Position numbers and translations under genes: made by a program. A stretch of DNA of 64,000 bases from Companilactobacillus kedongensis (GTDB taxonomy: Bacteria > Bacillota > Bacilli > Lactobacillales > Lactobacillaceae). Under the pieces are notes generated by a model. That model was not told the DNA's origin. It ran no database searches and saw nothing but the letters and a program-made list of their open reading frames with translations. This document shows, piece by piece, positions 16,120 through 26,659 of this stretch (position 1 is the stretch's first letter; every line of letters begins with the position of its first letter). Location of the stretch: contig NZ_RHOR01000011.1 in the NCBI RefSeq assembly GCF_003946625.1, positions 1 to 64,000 of the forward strand, read 5' to 3'.

Positions 16120-19100
16120 ATGACATTAAATTTTGTATTGGGAAAAAACCAGTTTGATCACCATCAAAAAATGATGGAACTCTTTAGAAAAGATTATCAA
16201 AAGAATCCAGAAGGCCAGTTCTTTTTCCTAGTGCCTAATCATATTAAGTTTGAGTCAGAAATTAATATGTTAAAGGAACTCGGGAACGATGATGATGACC
16301 TGATTGCTACTAGTAACGTCCAGAGTTTTTCGTTTTCTCGATTAGCTTGGTATTTTTTACGTAGCAACTCTACTTTTACCACTGAAAGCTTAACTTCAAC
16401 TAAATCAGCAATGATTTTGAGAAATATTATAAATAAAAATAAAAAGTCACTTAAAATTTTTTCAGGTATGACTGAAAAAAGTGGCTTTTTTGAACAACTA
16501 TCAAAACAATTTAATGAATTTCAAAATGGTCAAGTTCAGCCTGATGACATTGAACAATCATTAAAAATCGATGATCAAGCCTTGTTTAAAGATAAAGTAG
16601 CTGAGTTAAATATGATCTACAGTGATTATCTTGAAGCAACCAAAGATTATGAAACAGCTGACTACCAATTAAATTCTTTATCAAAATATTTGGATCAGGA
16701 TTTAAAATCTAAGAACTATTACTTTTATGTAGAAAGCTTTTCTTCATTTACAGCGGCTGAACTTAATTTAGTTAATTCGTTGATCGTAAACGGTGCTAGT
16801 TTCAATATTTCGTTAGTTATTGAGCAACCTGTTTTAGGTGAGTTAGATGCAGCTAGTTTTTATTATCGACCTGAGAATACCTATCAAAAGCTGTATCAGC
16901 TAGCTAGGAATAACCAAATACCTGTTTATAACAACTTTGCTACTGATGAACGAATTGATCCTGATATTGCTAAGTTAGAGGATTATTGGATTCAATCAAG
17001 CAGTGCCGGTGTAGTAGATGGGGATGCTAAGTTAAAGAATGTTAACTCGATCCAGATTTGGAAGTGTACAAATAAGCAAACTGAGGTTTCAGCTGCCAGC
17101 ACTTATATTCGTCAATTAGTGGCAACTCAAAATACGCGTTATCGTGATTTCTTGATCGTAGCCAGAGATTTAGGCCAGTATCGTTCTTTTATTGAATCAT
17201 TTATGGAAGTAAACGATGTACCGTATTTTATTGATTTGGAAAAGAAAATGACTGATCATCCATTTAAAAAATTGATCGATCTCTTATTTACCGTTCTAAA
17301 TCGTGGAATGCAAAGTGCTGATGTAATTGCTTTATTGAGAGCTGAATTATTGATCCCTGATAATTTTGATTCAATTGCTGCTTATCGTAATGCCATTGAT
17401 CTGACAGAAAACTATGTTTTGGCAGCCGGTGTTACTAAGAAGAATTGGCTAGGAGATGACTTTGAACCAGTTGCTGACTTAGATGCAGTCATTGATGCTT
17501 CAGTAATTGAGAAGTATCGTCTGATCAATCTGATCAAAAATTTCGTCAAGGGTATTTTTAGTGAATTGGATAAATTCTTTAAAGATGAACATAGTGCCAC
17601 AGAAGGTGCAGCTTTTTTGTATGATTTTCTGAGTAGGCACGGAGTATTTGAACAATTGTTGGCCTGGCAAAAGCAAGCCACAGAGCAGAATGATTTATCA
17701 TTGGCTAATCAACCTGAGCAAGTTGTAAATAAGTTTAATGAGATTTTGGATGAGTATGTAGATACTTTTGAAGATGAAAAATTCAATTCTAAAAATTTTA
17801 TTGAAATCTTGGATGCAGCTTTTGAGACAGCACAGTATTCTCAGATACCTTCTACCTTAGATGCTGTCAATATTTCTGAAATTGGGATGGTTCAGCCTAA
17901 TAATCGTAAGATCACTTTGATCCTTGGAGCTACAACAGAGAATATGCCGGCGGCATCTGTTTCAAATAACATTATTACTAATGATGAGCGCAAATTGATC
18001 TCAGATTCGTTAGGCGAAGATAAGTTCTTGAAAGATTCTGACGAGATAGTCAATAATTCAGAACCATTTTTGCATGACTTAGTCTTCACGACGCCTAGCA
18101 CACGTCTGATTTTTACTTATCCGGGATTCACTGAAGATAATAAACAAAAGGACCTTTCAAGTTATGTTGTCAGGATCAAGAATCACTTCAAGCTAGAAGA
18201 ACAGGATATTTTGTTCAATCCTGAAGCAGATGAGGACGCGGAGCAGGTTATTCGTTACGTTGGTTCAAAATCGTCTAGTTTGAATTATCTGATTCGCGTG
18301 TCACGTTCTGCGGTTGACAATAAGTCAGATATTTCTAATCAATGGAAATACGTTCGTGATCGACTTTATAATGAAGAACCTAAAAAGACTGAATTTGTTT
18401 TGGATTCTTTGAATTATAAAAATTTACCCCATGATTTAAATACTGATACCGTTTCAGAATTATACGGAAGTAATGTCAACGTTTCTATTTCTCGTTTAGA
18501 GACGTTCTATAAGAATGAATATGAGTACTTTTTGAAATATGGCCTGCGTTTACAGCCAAGACAGATTTTTGAAGTTACTCCAGCTCAAACTGGGTCACTT
18601 TTCCATGCCGTATTAGATGGATTAGTTAAACATCTGAATAATGATAGTTCAAATCTAAAATATTTGTCAGATGATCAGATTCAGCAGTTAGTTCATCAAA
18701 TATTCCAAACTCAGATAAGCTTTTCTGAGAATCGTATTTTTAGGATCAATGATCGAATGGACTTTATTTCTAATAAGTTAGAATCAACAGTTTTGCAACT
18801 GATAATGTCTATGAAAGAACAGTTAACACATAATGAGTTTGTACCTCGTGCTTCAGAAGTTACTTTTGGTCGAATTAGGAATCAACATAATTTGCCAGGA
18901 TTGTCATTTGATTTAGCTAACGACCATAAGATAAATGTTCGTGGAAAAATTGACCGAATCGATGAGTTAACGATTGATGATATAAATTATTTAGCGGTTA
19001 TCGACTATAAATCCAGTGAACATAAATTCTCATTTTCAGAATTTTTAGAGGGTCTATCGATGCAAATGCCAACTTATTTACAGAGTTTGGCAGCCAATTT

Positions 19101-19617
19101 AGATCTGTTGTCAGAAGGTAAGCCGACGAAGATTGCTGGAGCCTTTTACTCACATATTCAGAATCCCAAAATTGTCTTGAATAAGGGTGTTCATCCTGAA
19201 CTGGAGTTGTTAAAGAAATTCAAGTTATCAGGGTTGATCGTTGATGATGAAGATTTGATAGAAAATTTGGATACACGTTTGATCTCAGGAAACTCGACTG
19301 TTCTACCGATGAGTAAGACAAAGAGTGGGGATGTCAAAGTTAAGAGTGACAATCTAGTTACTCAGGACGATTTGTTCAGGATACTAAGTTATAACAAACA
19401 CTTGATAACCACAGCAGGAAACGACATTTATTCGGGCAAACTTTGCTTGAACCCATATCGAGATCGTAACTTGAATACAGGATTGCAATATAGTGACTAT
19501 AAGTCCATTTTTGAGTTTGATGCCATGCTACCCGAGAACGATTATCACGATATTATTAACTACAATAAGCAAGATGTTTTGGAAAAAATTCAAAGTATTC
19601 TGGAGGATGGAGAATAA
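16120..19617 (+). CDS. rexB: ATP-dependent (deoxy)ribonuclease subunit B (AddB/RexB)
   Basis: 1165 residues. Partner of RexA in double-strand-break end processing and Chi-like recognition. No N-terminal Walker A is visible (FVLGKNQFDHHQKM), as in RexB. The C-terminal nuclease has VRGKIDRID and AVIDYKSSEHKFSF with the catalytic Asp-Tyr-Lys. The four Cys that hold the Fe-S staple in Bacillus AddB are missing: ISRLETFYKNEYEYF replaces the NACPF segment, and the final cluster segment reads NTGLQYSDYKSIFEFD. RBS AGGGAGAAA precedes the ATG. The stop overlaps the rexA start (TAATG). Confidence 0.95.
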   Translation: MTLNFVLGKNQFDHHQKMMELFRKDYQKNPEGQFFFLVPNHIKFESEINMLKELGNDDDDLIATSNVQSFSFSRLAWYFLRSNSTFTTESLTSTKSAMILRNIINKNKKSLKIFSGMTEKSGFFEQLSKQFNEFQNGQVQPDDIEQSLKIDDQALFKDKVAELNMIYSDYLEATKDYETADYQLNSLSKYLDQDLKSKNYYFYVESFSSFTAAELNLVNSLIVNGASFNISLVIEQPVLGELDAASFYYRPENTYQKLYQLARNNQIPVYNNFATDERIDPDIAKLEDYWIQSSSAGVVDGDAKLKNVNSIQIWKCTNKQTEVSAASTYIRQLVATQNTRYRDFLIVARDLGQYRSFIESFMEVNDVPYFIDLEKKMTDHPFKKLIDLLFTVLNRGMQSADVIALLRAELLIPDNFDSIAAYRNAIDLTENYVLAAGVTKKNWLGDDFEPVADLDAVIDASVIEKYRLINLIKNFVKGIFSELDKFFKDEHSATEGAAFLYDFLSRHGVFEQLLAWQKQATEQNDLSLANQPEQVVNKFNEILDEYVDTFEDEKFNSKNFIEILDAAFETAQYSQIPSTLDAVNISEIGMVQPNNRKITLILGATTENMPAASVSNNIITNDERKLISDSLGEDKFLKDSDEIVNNSEPFLHDLVFTTPSTRLIFTYPGFTEDNKQKDLSSYVVRIKNHFKLEEQDILFNPEADEDAEQVIRYVGSKSSSLNYLIRVSRSAVDNKSDISNQWKYVRDRLYNEEPKKTEFVLDSLNYKNLPHDLNTDTVSELYGSNVNVSISRLETFYKNEYEYFLKYGLRLQPRQIFEVTPAQTGSLFHAVLDGLVKHLNNDSSNLKYLSDDQIQQLVHQIFQTQISFSENRIFRINDRMDFISNKLESTVLQLIMSMKEQLTHNEFVPRASEVTFGRIRNQHNLPGLSFDLANDHKINVRGKIDRIDELTIDDINYLAVIDYKSSEHKFSFSEFLEGLSMQMPTYLQSLAANLDLLSEGKPTKIAGAFYSHIQNPKIVLNKGVHPELELLKKFKLSGLIVDDEDLIENLDTRLISGNSTVLPMSKTKSGDVKVKSDNLVTQDDLFRILSYNKHLITTAGNDIYSGKLCLNPYRDRNLNTGLQYSDYKSIFEFDAMLPENDYHDIINYNKQDVLEKIQSILEDGE

Positions 19618-22600
19618 TGCCTGAATGGACAAAAGAACAAAAACAAGCGATAAATAGCCATGGGCATGACATTTTAGTTTCTGCCTCAGCTGGATCAGGT
19701 AAGACGACTATTTTGATAGAGCGCATTATTGAGATGGTTAAGCAAGGTGAAAATGTTGATAATTTGTTAGTTGCTACTTTTACGGAGGCTGCAGCGGCAG
19801 AAATGAAGGATCGACTAGTTAGTCGTTTGAAAGACCTAACTAATGATAATCTAATAAATAAAGTTTTACGAAAACATATACAAGAACAAATCTTCAAAAT
19901 CCCGATCGCAAACATCAGCACCTTACATGCTTTCTGTCTAAGTATTATCAAAAAATTCTACTACGTGATCGACCTCGACCCAAACTTTAGACTTTTGAGT
20001 GACGAAGTTGAAAAGTCTATGATTCAAGATCAAGCCTTAGACAATGTCAGAAATTATTATTATGAAAAACACGATATGGATTATTTAAAATTAGTTGATA
20101 ATTTTTCCAATGATCGTAGTGATGACGGACTAACTGACATTATTTATAAATTATATGACTTTGCTATTACAAATGATCAAACAGATAAGTGGTTGGACCA
20201 ACTGACAAATATTTATACAGTTGATTCACCCTTGAACGAATCTAATTTTTACAAATTACTTTATTCTCCACAGATCTTGAATAAATTAGAACAGATCAAG
20301 AATCTTTTAGAGAGCGGTATGGATATTGCCGTTGAAGATGAAGTTAGCAATACTTATACGCCTGTATTTAAAGATATGCTCGATAAACTTAAAAAAATAC
20401 ATGATGATGTAAGAAAAGATATTGATTATAACCAATTGCGTGAAGAAGTCTTTAATCTAAGCTTTACTAGGAAGCGTACTGCTCCTAAAGATGTCGAACC
20501 TGATGAAGATCGTATGTCGATACTTAAGGACATTCGCAAAGATTTAGGAACTAAAATCACCAAAGACCTGGTTAATGACTTTTTCCTTTTGAATGAAGAT
20601 GACACGTTAAAAGAGATTGCTAAAGCCAAACAACTGATTGTTAAACTAGTTGAGGTCGAACAAAGATTTATGAAGGAATTCTCACGCTTAAAGAATCGTC
20701 AGCAAGTTCTAGACTTTAATGATCTTGAACATATGGCAATGAAGATCCTTTCGACTGAGGTTCAAGGTAATAAAGTTGCTCTTAATTATTATCAAAATAA
20801 GTTCCACGAAATTATGTTAGATGAGTATCAAGATATCAATGCCATGCAAGAGGGAATCATTCAACTATTGAAGACTGATGAGAATCATATTTTTATGGTA
20901 GGGGATATTAAGCAGTCTATTTACGGATTTCGTCAGGCGGCTCCGTACATCTTTGCAGGTAAATACGAAAAATTTCAAAAGGATGATAATCCTGACGAAT
21001 TGATTCAACTGTCAAAGAATTTCCGTTCTTCAGAACAGGTCGATGATTTGGTCAATACGATTTTTACAAAAATATTCGATAAAAACATTGGTGAGATTGA
21101 TTACGATGATCAATCTAAACTAGTTGTGGGAACTAATTTTCCTGAAGAAGTTGATACAACCAGTGAAATGTATATCCTAACAAATGAAGAAAAAGCCAAT
21201 AAGATCGAGCGTCGACAGAGCCAGATACACTTTACTGCTCAAAGAATTAAGAAATTGATGACAGATAACTTTCAGGTTTTTGATGCCAAAAAAGGCGAGG
21301 TACGTCCATTAAAGTACTCAGATATAGCCATTCTGGTTAGAAATCGTAATAACAATACTGACTTGATCTCGTATTTCGCTAAAGCAGAGATTCCATTAAT
21401 GGTGACTGATGCTCAAAACTACTTTCAAACGACAGAATTACAAATCATGATGTCGATGTTAGAAATTGTCGACAATCCTCGTCAAGATATTCCGCTAGTT
21501 GCTGTACTTCGCTCGCCGATAGTTGGCTTAAACGAAGAGGAACTGGCCCAAATTCGTTTGATTAATAAAGATGAAGATTACTATACGGCAATGTTAGACT
21601 ACGTTTCAGCAAAAGACTCACAGCCAGAATTAGCTCGAAAGCTGAAGTCGTTTTTGATTCAACTGGATACTTATCGTGATTTTTCCAATAAAAATACAAT
21701 TTCTCGATTGATCTGGAAGATATATCAAGAGACAGCTATTTTGGAATACGTTTCAGGTATGCCTGGTGGTAAGCAACGTGCAGCTAACTTACATGTTTTA
21801 TATCAGCGTGCCAGTGATTACGAAAATAATAACCTTAAAGGATTGCATGCCTTTATTGATTTTATTCAGCGTATGGAAAAAATGGATCGAGACTTGTCGC
21901 AGCCAAATAGCATTGAAGCAACTGAAGATACTGTCAAAGTCATGACGATCCATGCTAGTAAAGGATTAGAATTTCCAGTTGTGATTTTGCTAGATGCCGG
22001 TAGCGGATTTAATATGCGTGATGTTAATAGTGAGACTTTATTTGATTCTGAAATAGGATTAGGGTTGACCGTTTTAAATACGCAAACTCGTGTCGCAGTG
22101 CGGACTTTGCAGCATGCAATTATTAGTGAGAAAAAACGTGTTTCAACAGTATCTGAAGAAATGCGTTTATTATATGTGGCTTTAACACGTGCTAAGCAAA
22201 AATTGATCATCGTGAGTTATGACAAGGACACTACCAAAATGGTCAATAAGTGGGATCAGGTAAAGCTATCTAAAAACGGAGTTATAGATGATGGGTCAAG
22301 ACTAGCAGCTGGTAATTATCAGAATTTGATTGGTATGGGATCGTTAAACAGCTATGACCGAATCAGTTCACATAATCATTATGCAAAAAATGAATATTGT
22401 CGTTTAAATCTCGATATTATTTTTGATGAAGCAATTGATGATAAAAGTGACAATGGTTTACTAAAAGTTGTTGATGTTAGAGAACCATCTGATTTATTCA
22501 AACAGACGGTCGATCATATTTTAGATTTTAAATATCCATATCAAGAAGCAGTTGAAACTACTGCCTATCAATCCGTTTCTGAGATCAAAGGGCTATTTGC

Positions 22601-23246
22601 AGACCCAGATGATGAAAAAATGTCTAAATCTAATCTATTAAGTGATAGTGGACGCTACAATATGGAAAGCTTTGCTAAGCCTAAATTTTTAGCACAATCA
22701 AAGGTTTCTTCTGCAGATGTTGGTAGTGCAACTCACTTGGTCTTACAAAGAATCAAGATTGACCAGACACCAGAATTGGCTGATTTTCAAAATTTGGTAA
22801 CTGATCTAGTAAATGACAGAATTATTGAGTCAGAAGTAGCAAAAAAGATTGATTTAAATAGTTTAGCTAAGTTTTATCAAAGTGAATTGGGGCAAGATAT
22901 TGTCGCCAATAGTCAATCAGTTTCACGTGAAGTTCCGTTTTCATCCCTAATGCCAGCTAAAAAACTCTTCAAAAAGGAAATCGATAGCGATTCTTTCAAT
23001 GATAAAATACTAGTTCATGGTATTATTGATGGTGTGATTGAATTAGAAGATGGAATAAAGATTTTTGATTATAAAACTGATAATGTAACTAGTCAGAATT
23101 TATCTAAGAAAATTAGTGATTACTCTGGTCAATTAAATCTTTATGCTCAGGCTATTTCAACGATTAAAAATAAGCCAATTCTAGGTAAGTATCTTTATTT
23201 CTTAAAGATCAATGAAATGGTTGATTTGAATAAAAATCTAAATTAG
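19617..23246 (+). CDS. rexA: ATP-dependent helicase/nuclease subunit A (AddA/RexA)
   Basis: 1209 residues. UvrD-like SF1A helicase with C-terminal nuclease. Walker A SASAGSGKTTILIER (about 22-36), Walker B MLDEYQDIN, motif III GDIKQSIYGFRQA, motif IV LSKNFRSS, motif V TIHASKGLEFPVVIL, motif VI EEMRLLYVALTRAKQKL. The nuclease reads GIIDGVIELEDGIKIFDYKTDN and QLNLYAQAI. Together with RexB it resects DNA ends for RecA. Translationally coupled to rexB by a one-base overlap and followed within 17 bp by dinG. All key motifs are intact. Confidence 0.97.
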   Translation: MPEWTKEQKQAINSHGHDILVSASAGSGKTTILIERIIEMVKQGENVDNLLVATFTEAAAAEMKDRLVSRLKDLTNDNLINKVLRKHIQEQIFKIPIANISTLHAFCLSIIKKFYYVIDLDPNFRLLSDEVEKSMIQDQALDNVRNYYYEKHDMDYLKLVDNFSNDRSDDGLTDIIYKLYDFAITNDQTDKWLDQLTNIYTVDSPLNESNFYKLLYSPQILNKLEQIKNLLESGMDIAVEDEVSNTYTPVFKDMLDKLKKIHDDVRKDIDYNQLREEVFNLSFTRKRTAPKDVEPDEDRMSILKDIRKDLGTKITKDLVNDFFLLNEDDTLKEIAKAKQLIVKLVEVEQRFMKEFSRLKNRQQVLDFNDLEHMAMKILSTEVQGNKVALNYYQNKFHEIMLDEYQDINAMQEGIIQLLKTDENHIFMVGDIKQSIYGFRQAAPYIFAGKYEKFQKDDNPDELIQLSKNFRSSEQVDDLVNTIFTKIFDKNIGEIDYDDQSKLVVGTNFPEEVDTTSEMYILTNEEKANKIERRQSQIHFTAQRIKKLMTDNFQVFDAKKGEVRPLKYSDIAILVRNRNNNTDLISYFAKAEIPLMVTDAQNYFQTTELQIMMSMLEIVDNPRQDIPLVAVLRSPIVGLNEEELAQIRLINKDEDYYTAMLDYVSAKDSQPELARKLKSFLIQLDTYRDFSNKNTISRLIWKIYQETAILEYVSGMPGGKQRAANLHVLYQRASDYENNNLKGLHAFIDFIQRMEKMDRDLSQPNSIEATEDTVKVMTIHASKGLEFPVVILLDAGSGFNMRDVNSETLFDSEIGLGLTVLNTQTRVAVRTLQHAIISEKKRVSTVSEEMRLLYVALTRAKQKLIIVSYDKDTTKMVNKWDQVKLSKNGVIDDGSRLAAGNYQNLIGMGSLNSYDRISSHNHYAKNEYCRLNLDIIFDEAIDDKSDNGLLKVVDVREPSDLFKQTVDHILDFKYPYQEAVETTAYQSVSEIKGLFADPDDEKMSKSNLLSDSGRYNMESFAKPKFLAQSKVSSADVGSATHLVLQRIKIDQTPELADFQNLVTDLVNDRIIESEVAKKIDLNSLAKFYQSELGQDIVANSQSVSREVPFSSLMPAKKLFKKEIDSDSFNDKILVHGIIDGVIELEDGIKIFDYKTDNVTSQNLSKKISDYSGQLNLYAQAISTIKNKPILGKYLYFLKINEMVDLNKNLN

Positions 23247-23263
23247 ATGAGTGGTGAATTAAT

Positions 23264-26068
23264 TTGAAAAATTCCTACGCTGTTGTTGATTTAGAAACAA
23301 CAAATGCTAATTGGCATGACAACGGGCGTATTATTCAATTTGGTTGTGCGATCATTGAAGATGGAAAGATAACAAAGGTCTACAATCAAAAAATTAATCC
23401 TCAAGTTCCAATACCAGGCAGAATTACCGCATTGACCAAGTTAAGTGACAAAGATGTTGCCGATTCTCCAATATTTGAAGATGTCGCACCAGATATTTTC
23501 AAAATTCTCAAGAATCGTGTCTTTATCGCTCATAATGTAAATTTTGACTTAACTTTTTTAAATCGTGAATTAAAGCGAATTGGTATGAATGAGTTGAACG
23601 TAAAGGCTATTGATACAGTCGAACTGTCACAGATCCTATTTCCAACGATCAGTAGTTATAAGTTACAAGATCTGACCCATTATTTGAGTATTGAACATGA
23701 TAATCCGCATCGTGCTGACAGCGATGCATTGGTAACCGCCAAATTATTCTTAGTGATCAATAAGCGGTTGCAACAGCTTCCCGTTCCAACACTTGAATTA
23801 TTAGCTCGACTGGGTAAATCTACCTTGCGTGAGACAAATCTGGTATTTAAAAATGTTTTAGCAAAAGTAGCGAACAGTAACACTGTTCTGCCGGATTACT
23901 TATATGAAAAAAATGGATTAGTTCTACGTAAAAAGGATTTTCATATAACTGAGACACTAAATAGTGGTCAAAAATATCCTGATACTAAAGAAAAGAAGAA
24001 GAAACTTCTTGATGGTATTCTGGATTATCGTAAGAACCAATCTAAGCTGATGGATAATATCTATCAAACTAGTCAGCATCGTAACAAGCAAAAAAAGTGG
24101 AATCTAATCGAAGCACCTACTGGTGCCGGTAAGACATTGGGATATTTATTGCCACTATCTTATTTGATCAATGGGAAACAGAAGTTAGTTATCGCAACAA
24201 CTACTAAGGTTTTGCAACAGCAAATTGCTGAACAAGCTATTCCATTATTAAATCAAGTAACAGGTAATAGTCACCATGCTGAAATAGTTAAAAGTAGTTA
24301 TAATTTTATAGATTTGGATAGATTTTTCGAATCTATCGATAACTATAAACTACATAGTCATACAGCAATTCTAAAGATGAAAATTATTGTTTGGTTAACG
24401 ATGACAACGACAGGAGACTTGAGTGAACTGCATTTGACTAATTACAATAGTCCCTTGTTTACGATCATTCGTCACCGTGGTGCATTAAAGACTAAAACGT
24501 TATTTAGCGAAGATGATTTTTGGCTTTATCAACAAAACCGCTATGAAGAATCAATGATCTTAGTTACTAATCAATCTTATTTATCGAGAAACATTGATAG
24601 TACGATTTGGGGTGAGAATTCCTATCTCGTCGTCGACGAAGCTAATCATCTGTCTGACAGTTTGAGAAATGTGGCTTCACCAACAGTTGATTTCTTAAGA
24701 TTGAATGAATATGTCAGAAAAATAAGTGACATTCTCTATCAAAATAGAGTCACACTTCGATATGCATTTACTGAAGTAACGACACAATTGTGGAATTATC
24801 AAGATCTTCAAGATATGGAAGCACATTTTCAAGTGATCGATGAATTAATGCAGCGAATTGAATATAATATTTTTGATAATTATGTTAAAAATGAAGTTAG
24901 TTTTAAGGACCGCGAACAATTCGTTTCAATAATTGATAGTGAACAAAAATTTGGTAAAGATAATTTAGAACTAGTTGAATTGATTTCGGATTTAATCGTC
25001 GAATTAACGCTAGTAGTTAATCGAATTGATACATTGTTCGATCAATACAATTTTCAGAAGAATTTTATTTCAATTGAGTTATCGAAAATTATTTCTAATC
25101 TCATTATTGAAAACAGCAAATTGCATGGTGAATTAGGAAATTTGGATAAATTGTTGCAATCACTACATGTCCCTAGCGATGAATTTGGTGTACAGATAGA
25201 GATGCGTGATTACTATGAACCTAATAGTCTTAAACTAAGCTGGCGTCAATTTGATATTCATGATCAAGTTGAGGCAACCAATGACCGTTTCAGCCAGATT
25301 TTTGCGGTCGGTGCAGCAATTACCGTTCAAAAAGATTTCTCTTACTTCATTATGAATTTGCAACTGAGCCAAAATCAGATCAATCAGATGGTTATTTTGC
25401 CAGATACTAACAATATGTCTAAAAACAGTAAAATATATCTACCAGATCAGATATCTGATATTCAATCTTTGAGCAGTGAAGAGTATTATGAAATGGTAAC
25501 TCATTATATTGTTGAGATTCTAAACGATATGGATCATCAAACCATGATCCTCTTCAATTCATTGAATACATTAAGTCATGTTTATGATCGATTGATGTCA
25601 ACTACTATTAAAGAAAAGTGGGAGATATTGGCACAAGGTGTGAGCGGCTCAAATGAAAAGATCAAGAAACGCTTTGCTATTGGCCAACGATCAGTTTTGT
25701 TGGGTGCTAATTCATTTTGGGAAGGTGTCGACTTTCCGAACAAAACCTTGGAAATACTTATTGTTACACGTATTCCTTTTGAATCACCGGAACAATCTGA
25801 CGTTAAGATCCGACAAGATATTTTGCACGAACAGAAGCTAGATGTCTTTAAAGTTGATACGTTACCCAAGGCAATTCTGCAATTGCGCCAAGGATTAGGA
25901 CGTTTAGTCCGTAATCCAGAAGACAAAGGTGTAATTTTATTATTGGATAATCGTATTTTGACCAAAAATTATGGTAAAGAAATTTTGGATTCTCTTCCAA
26001 AAGGACTTCCAGTCGTCAACGAAAGTATGGATTTGATTAAAAAAGATATAAATGAGTTTTTGAATTAG
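23264..26068 (+). CDS. dinG: DinG-family helicase with N-terminal DnaQ-like exonuclease
   Basis: 934 residues, the Gram-positive DinG form. Exonuclease domain (1-170): VVDLETTNANW, AHNVNFDLTFLN, HRADSDALVTAKL, carrying the DEDD-type acidic residues. Helicase: EAPTGAGKTLGYLLPL (Walker A), VVDEANHL (Walker B-like), SFWEGVDFPNK and LRQGLGRLVRN (motif VI). The region between motifs I and II, where E. coli DinG keeps four Fe-S cysteines, has none. The start is TTG 23264. It belongs to the rex block and is followed by ypmB as in Bacillus. Confidence 0.93.
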   Translation: MKNSYAVVDLETTNANWHDNGRIIQFGCAIIEDGKITKVYNQKINPQVPIPGRITALTKLSDKDVADSPIFEDVAPDIFKILKNRVFIAHNVNFDLTFLNRELKRIGMNELNVKAIDTVELSQILFPTISSYKLQDLTHYLSIEHDNPHRADSDALVTAKLFLVINKRLQQLPVPTLELLARLGKSTLRETNLVFKNVLAKVANSNTVLPDYLYEKNGLVLRKKDFHITETLNSGQKYPDTKEKKKKLLDGILDYRKNQSKLMDNIYQTSQHRNKQKKWNLIEAPTGAGKTLGYLLPLSYLINGKQKLVIATTTKVLQQQIAEQAIPLLNQVTGNSHHAEIVKSSYNFIDLDRFFESIDNYKLHSHTAILKMKIIVWLTMTTTGDLSELHLTNYNSPLFTIIRHRGALKTKTLFSEDDFWLYQQNRYEESMILVTNQSYLSRNIDSTIWGENSYLVVDEANHLSDSLRNVASPTVDFLRLNEYVRKISDILYQNRVTLRYAFTEVTTQLWNYQDLQDMEAHFQVIDELMQRIEYNIFDNYVKNEVSFKDREQFVSIIDSEQKFGKDNLELVELISDLIVELTLVVNRIDTLFDQYNFQKNFISIELSKIISNLIIENSKLHGELGNLDKLLQSLHVPSDEFGVQIEMRDYYEPNSLKLSWRQFDIHDQVEATNDRFSQIFAVGAAITVQKDFSYFIMNLQLSQNQINQMVILPDTNNMSKNSKIYLPDQISDIQSLSSEEYYEMVTHYIVEILNDMDHQTMILFNSLNTLSHVYDRLMSTTIKEKWEILAQGVSGSNEKIKKRFAIGQRSVLLGANSFWEGVDFPNKTLEILIVTRIPFESPEQSDVKIRQDILHEQKLDVFKVDTLPKAILQLRQGLGRLVRNPEDKGVILLLDNRILTKNYGKEILDSLPKGLPVVNESMDLIKKDINEFLN

Positions 26069-26115
26069 GTAAAAAGTTGATATACTATTTCTGATAACTA
26101 AGTAAAGGAAGAATT

Positions 26116-26595
26116 ATGACTAAAGGCACAAAGATTTTATTAGGAATATCGCTAGTTGTATTGGCTATAGTATCGGTACTGACTTACATAAATATTTCAT
26201 TTGCACCATATTCTAGTGCGAAGTCACAGGCAAATGATATTGCTGAGAAAAAGGCTCAGATAGTCGAACCTGACTATTTTGGCAACTATACTCGAGATAA
26301 GCAATATTATTCTGTTGGTGGTTTAACAAATAAGGATAAATACCGATATATTATTATCAATGCTAAAAGTGGTAAAACTGAAGTTATTAATAAAAATAGT
26401 GCACCTATACGTAAGGAAATCGTCCAAGGTGTAGTCGATCGCTATGATCCTAAGAAGGTTCTCCATATCAATTTAGGAGTATATAAAGATAAGCCTACTT
26501 GGGAAGTTGCCTTTGAAAATAAAAAGGGGACTATCGGCTATAATTTGGTAGATTTTCGAACTGGCAAGAGTGTACAAATAATAAATAATATTTAA
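26116..26595 (+). CDS. ypmB: YpmB-like PepSY-type membrane-anchored protein
   Basis: 159 residues. One N-terminal membrane anchor (about 8-27) and an extracytoplasmic domain with YYSVGGLTNKDKYRYIIINAKSGKTEVI and PTWEVAFENKKGTIGYNLVDFRTGKSV, two repeats of the PepSY/DUF5590 type typical of YpmB. Function unknown; position between dinG and dnaD matches Bacillus and other lactobacilli. AAAGGAAG precedes the ATG; a terminator follows. Confidence 0.85.
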   Translation: MTKGTKILLGISLVVLAIVSVLTYINISFAPYSSAKSQANDIAEKKAQIVEPDYFGNYTRDKQYYSVGGLTNKDKYRYIIINAKSGKTEVINKNSAPIRKEIVQGVVDRYDPKKVLHINLGVYKDKPTWEVAFENKKGTIGYNLVDFRTGKSVQIINNI

Positions 26596-26599
26596 CAAT

Positions 26600-26634
26600 A
26601 AAGGAGGAGGGGATTTTTTCTCAGCCTCCTTTTT
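26600..26634 (+). terminator. Intrinsic terminator between ypmB and dnaD
   Basis: AAAGGAGG (26600-26607) pairs with CCTCCTTT (26625-26632) with a T-run. The loop is long, so strength is moderate. Confidence 0.65.
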
Positions 26635-26659
26635 GTCAGCTTTTGAAGGGGTCAAAAAT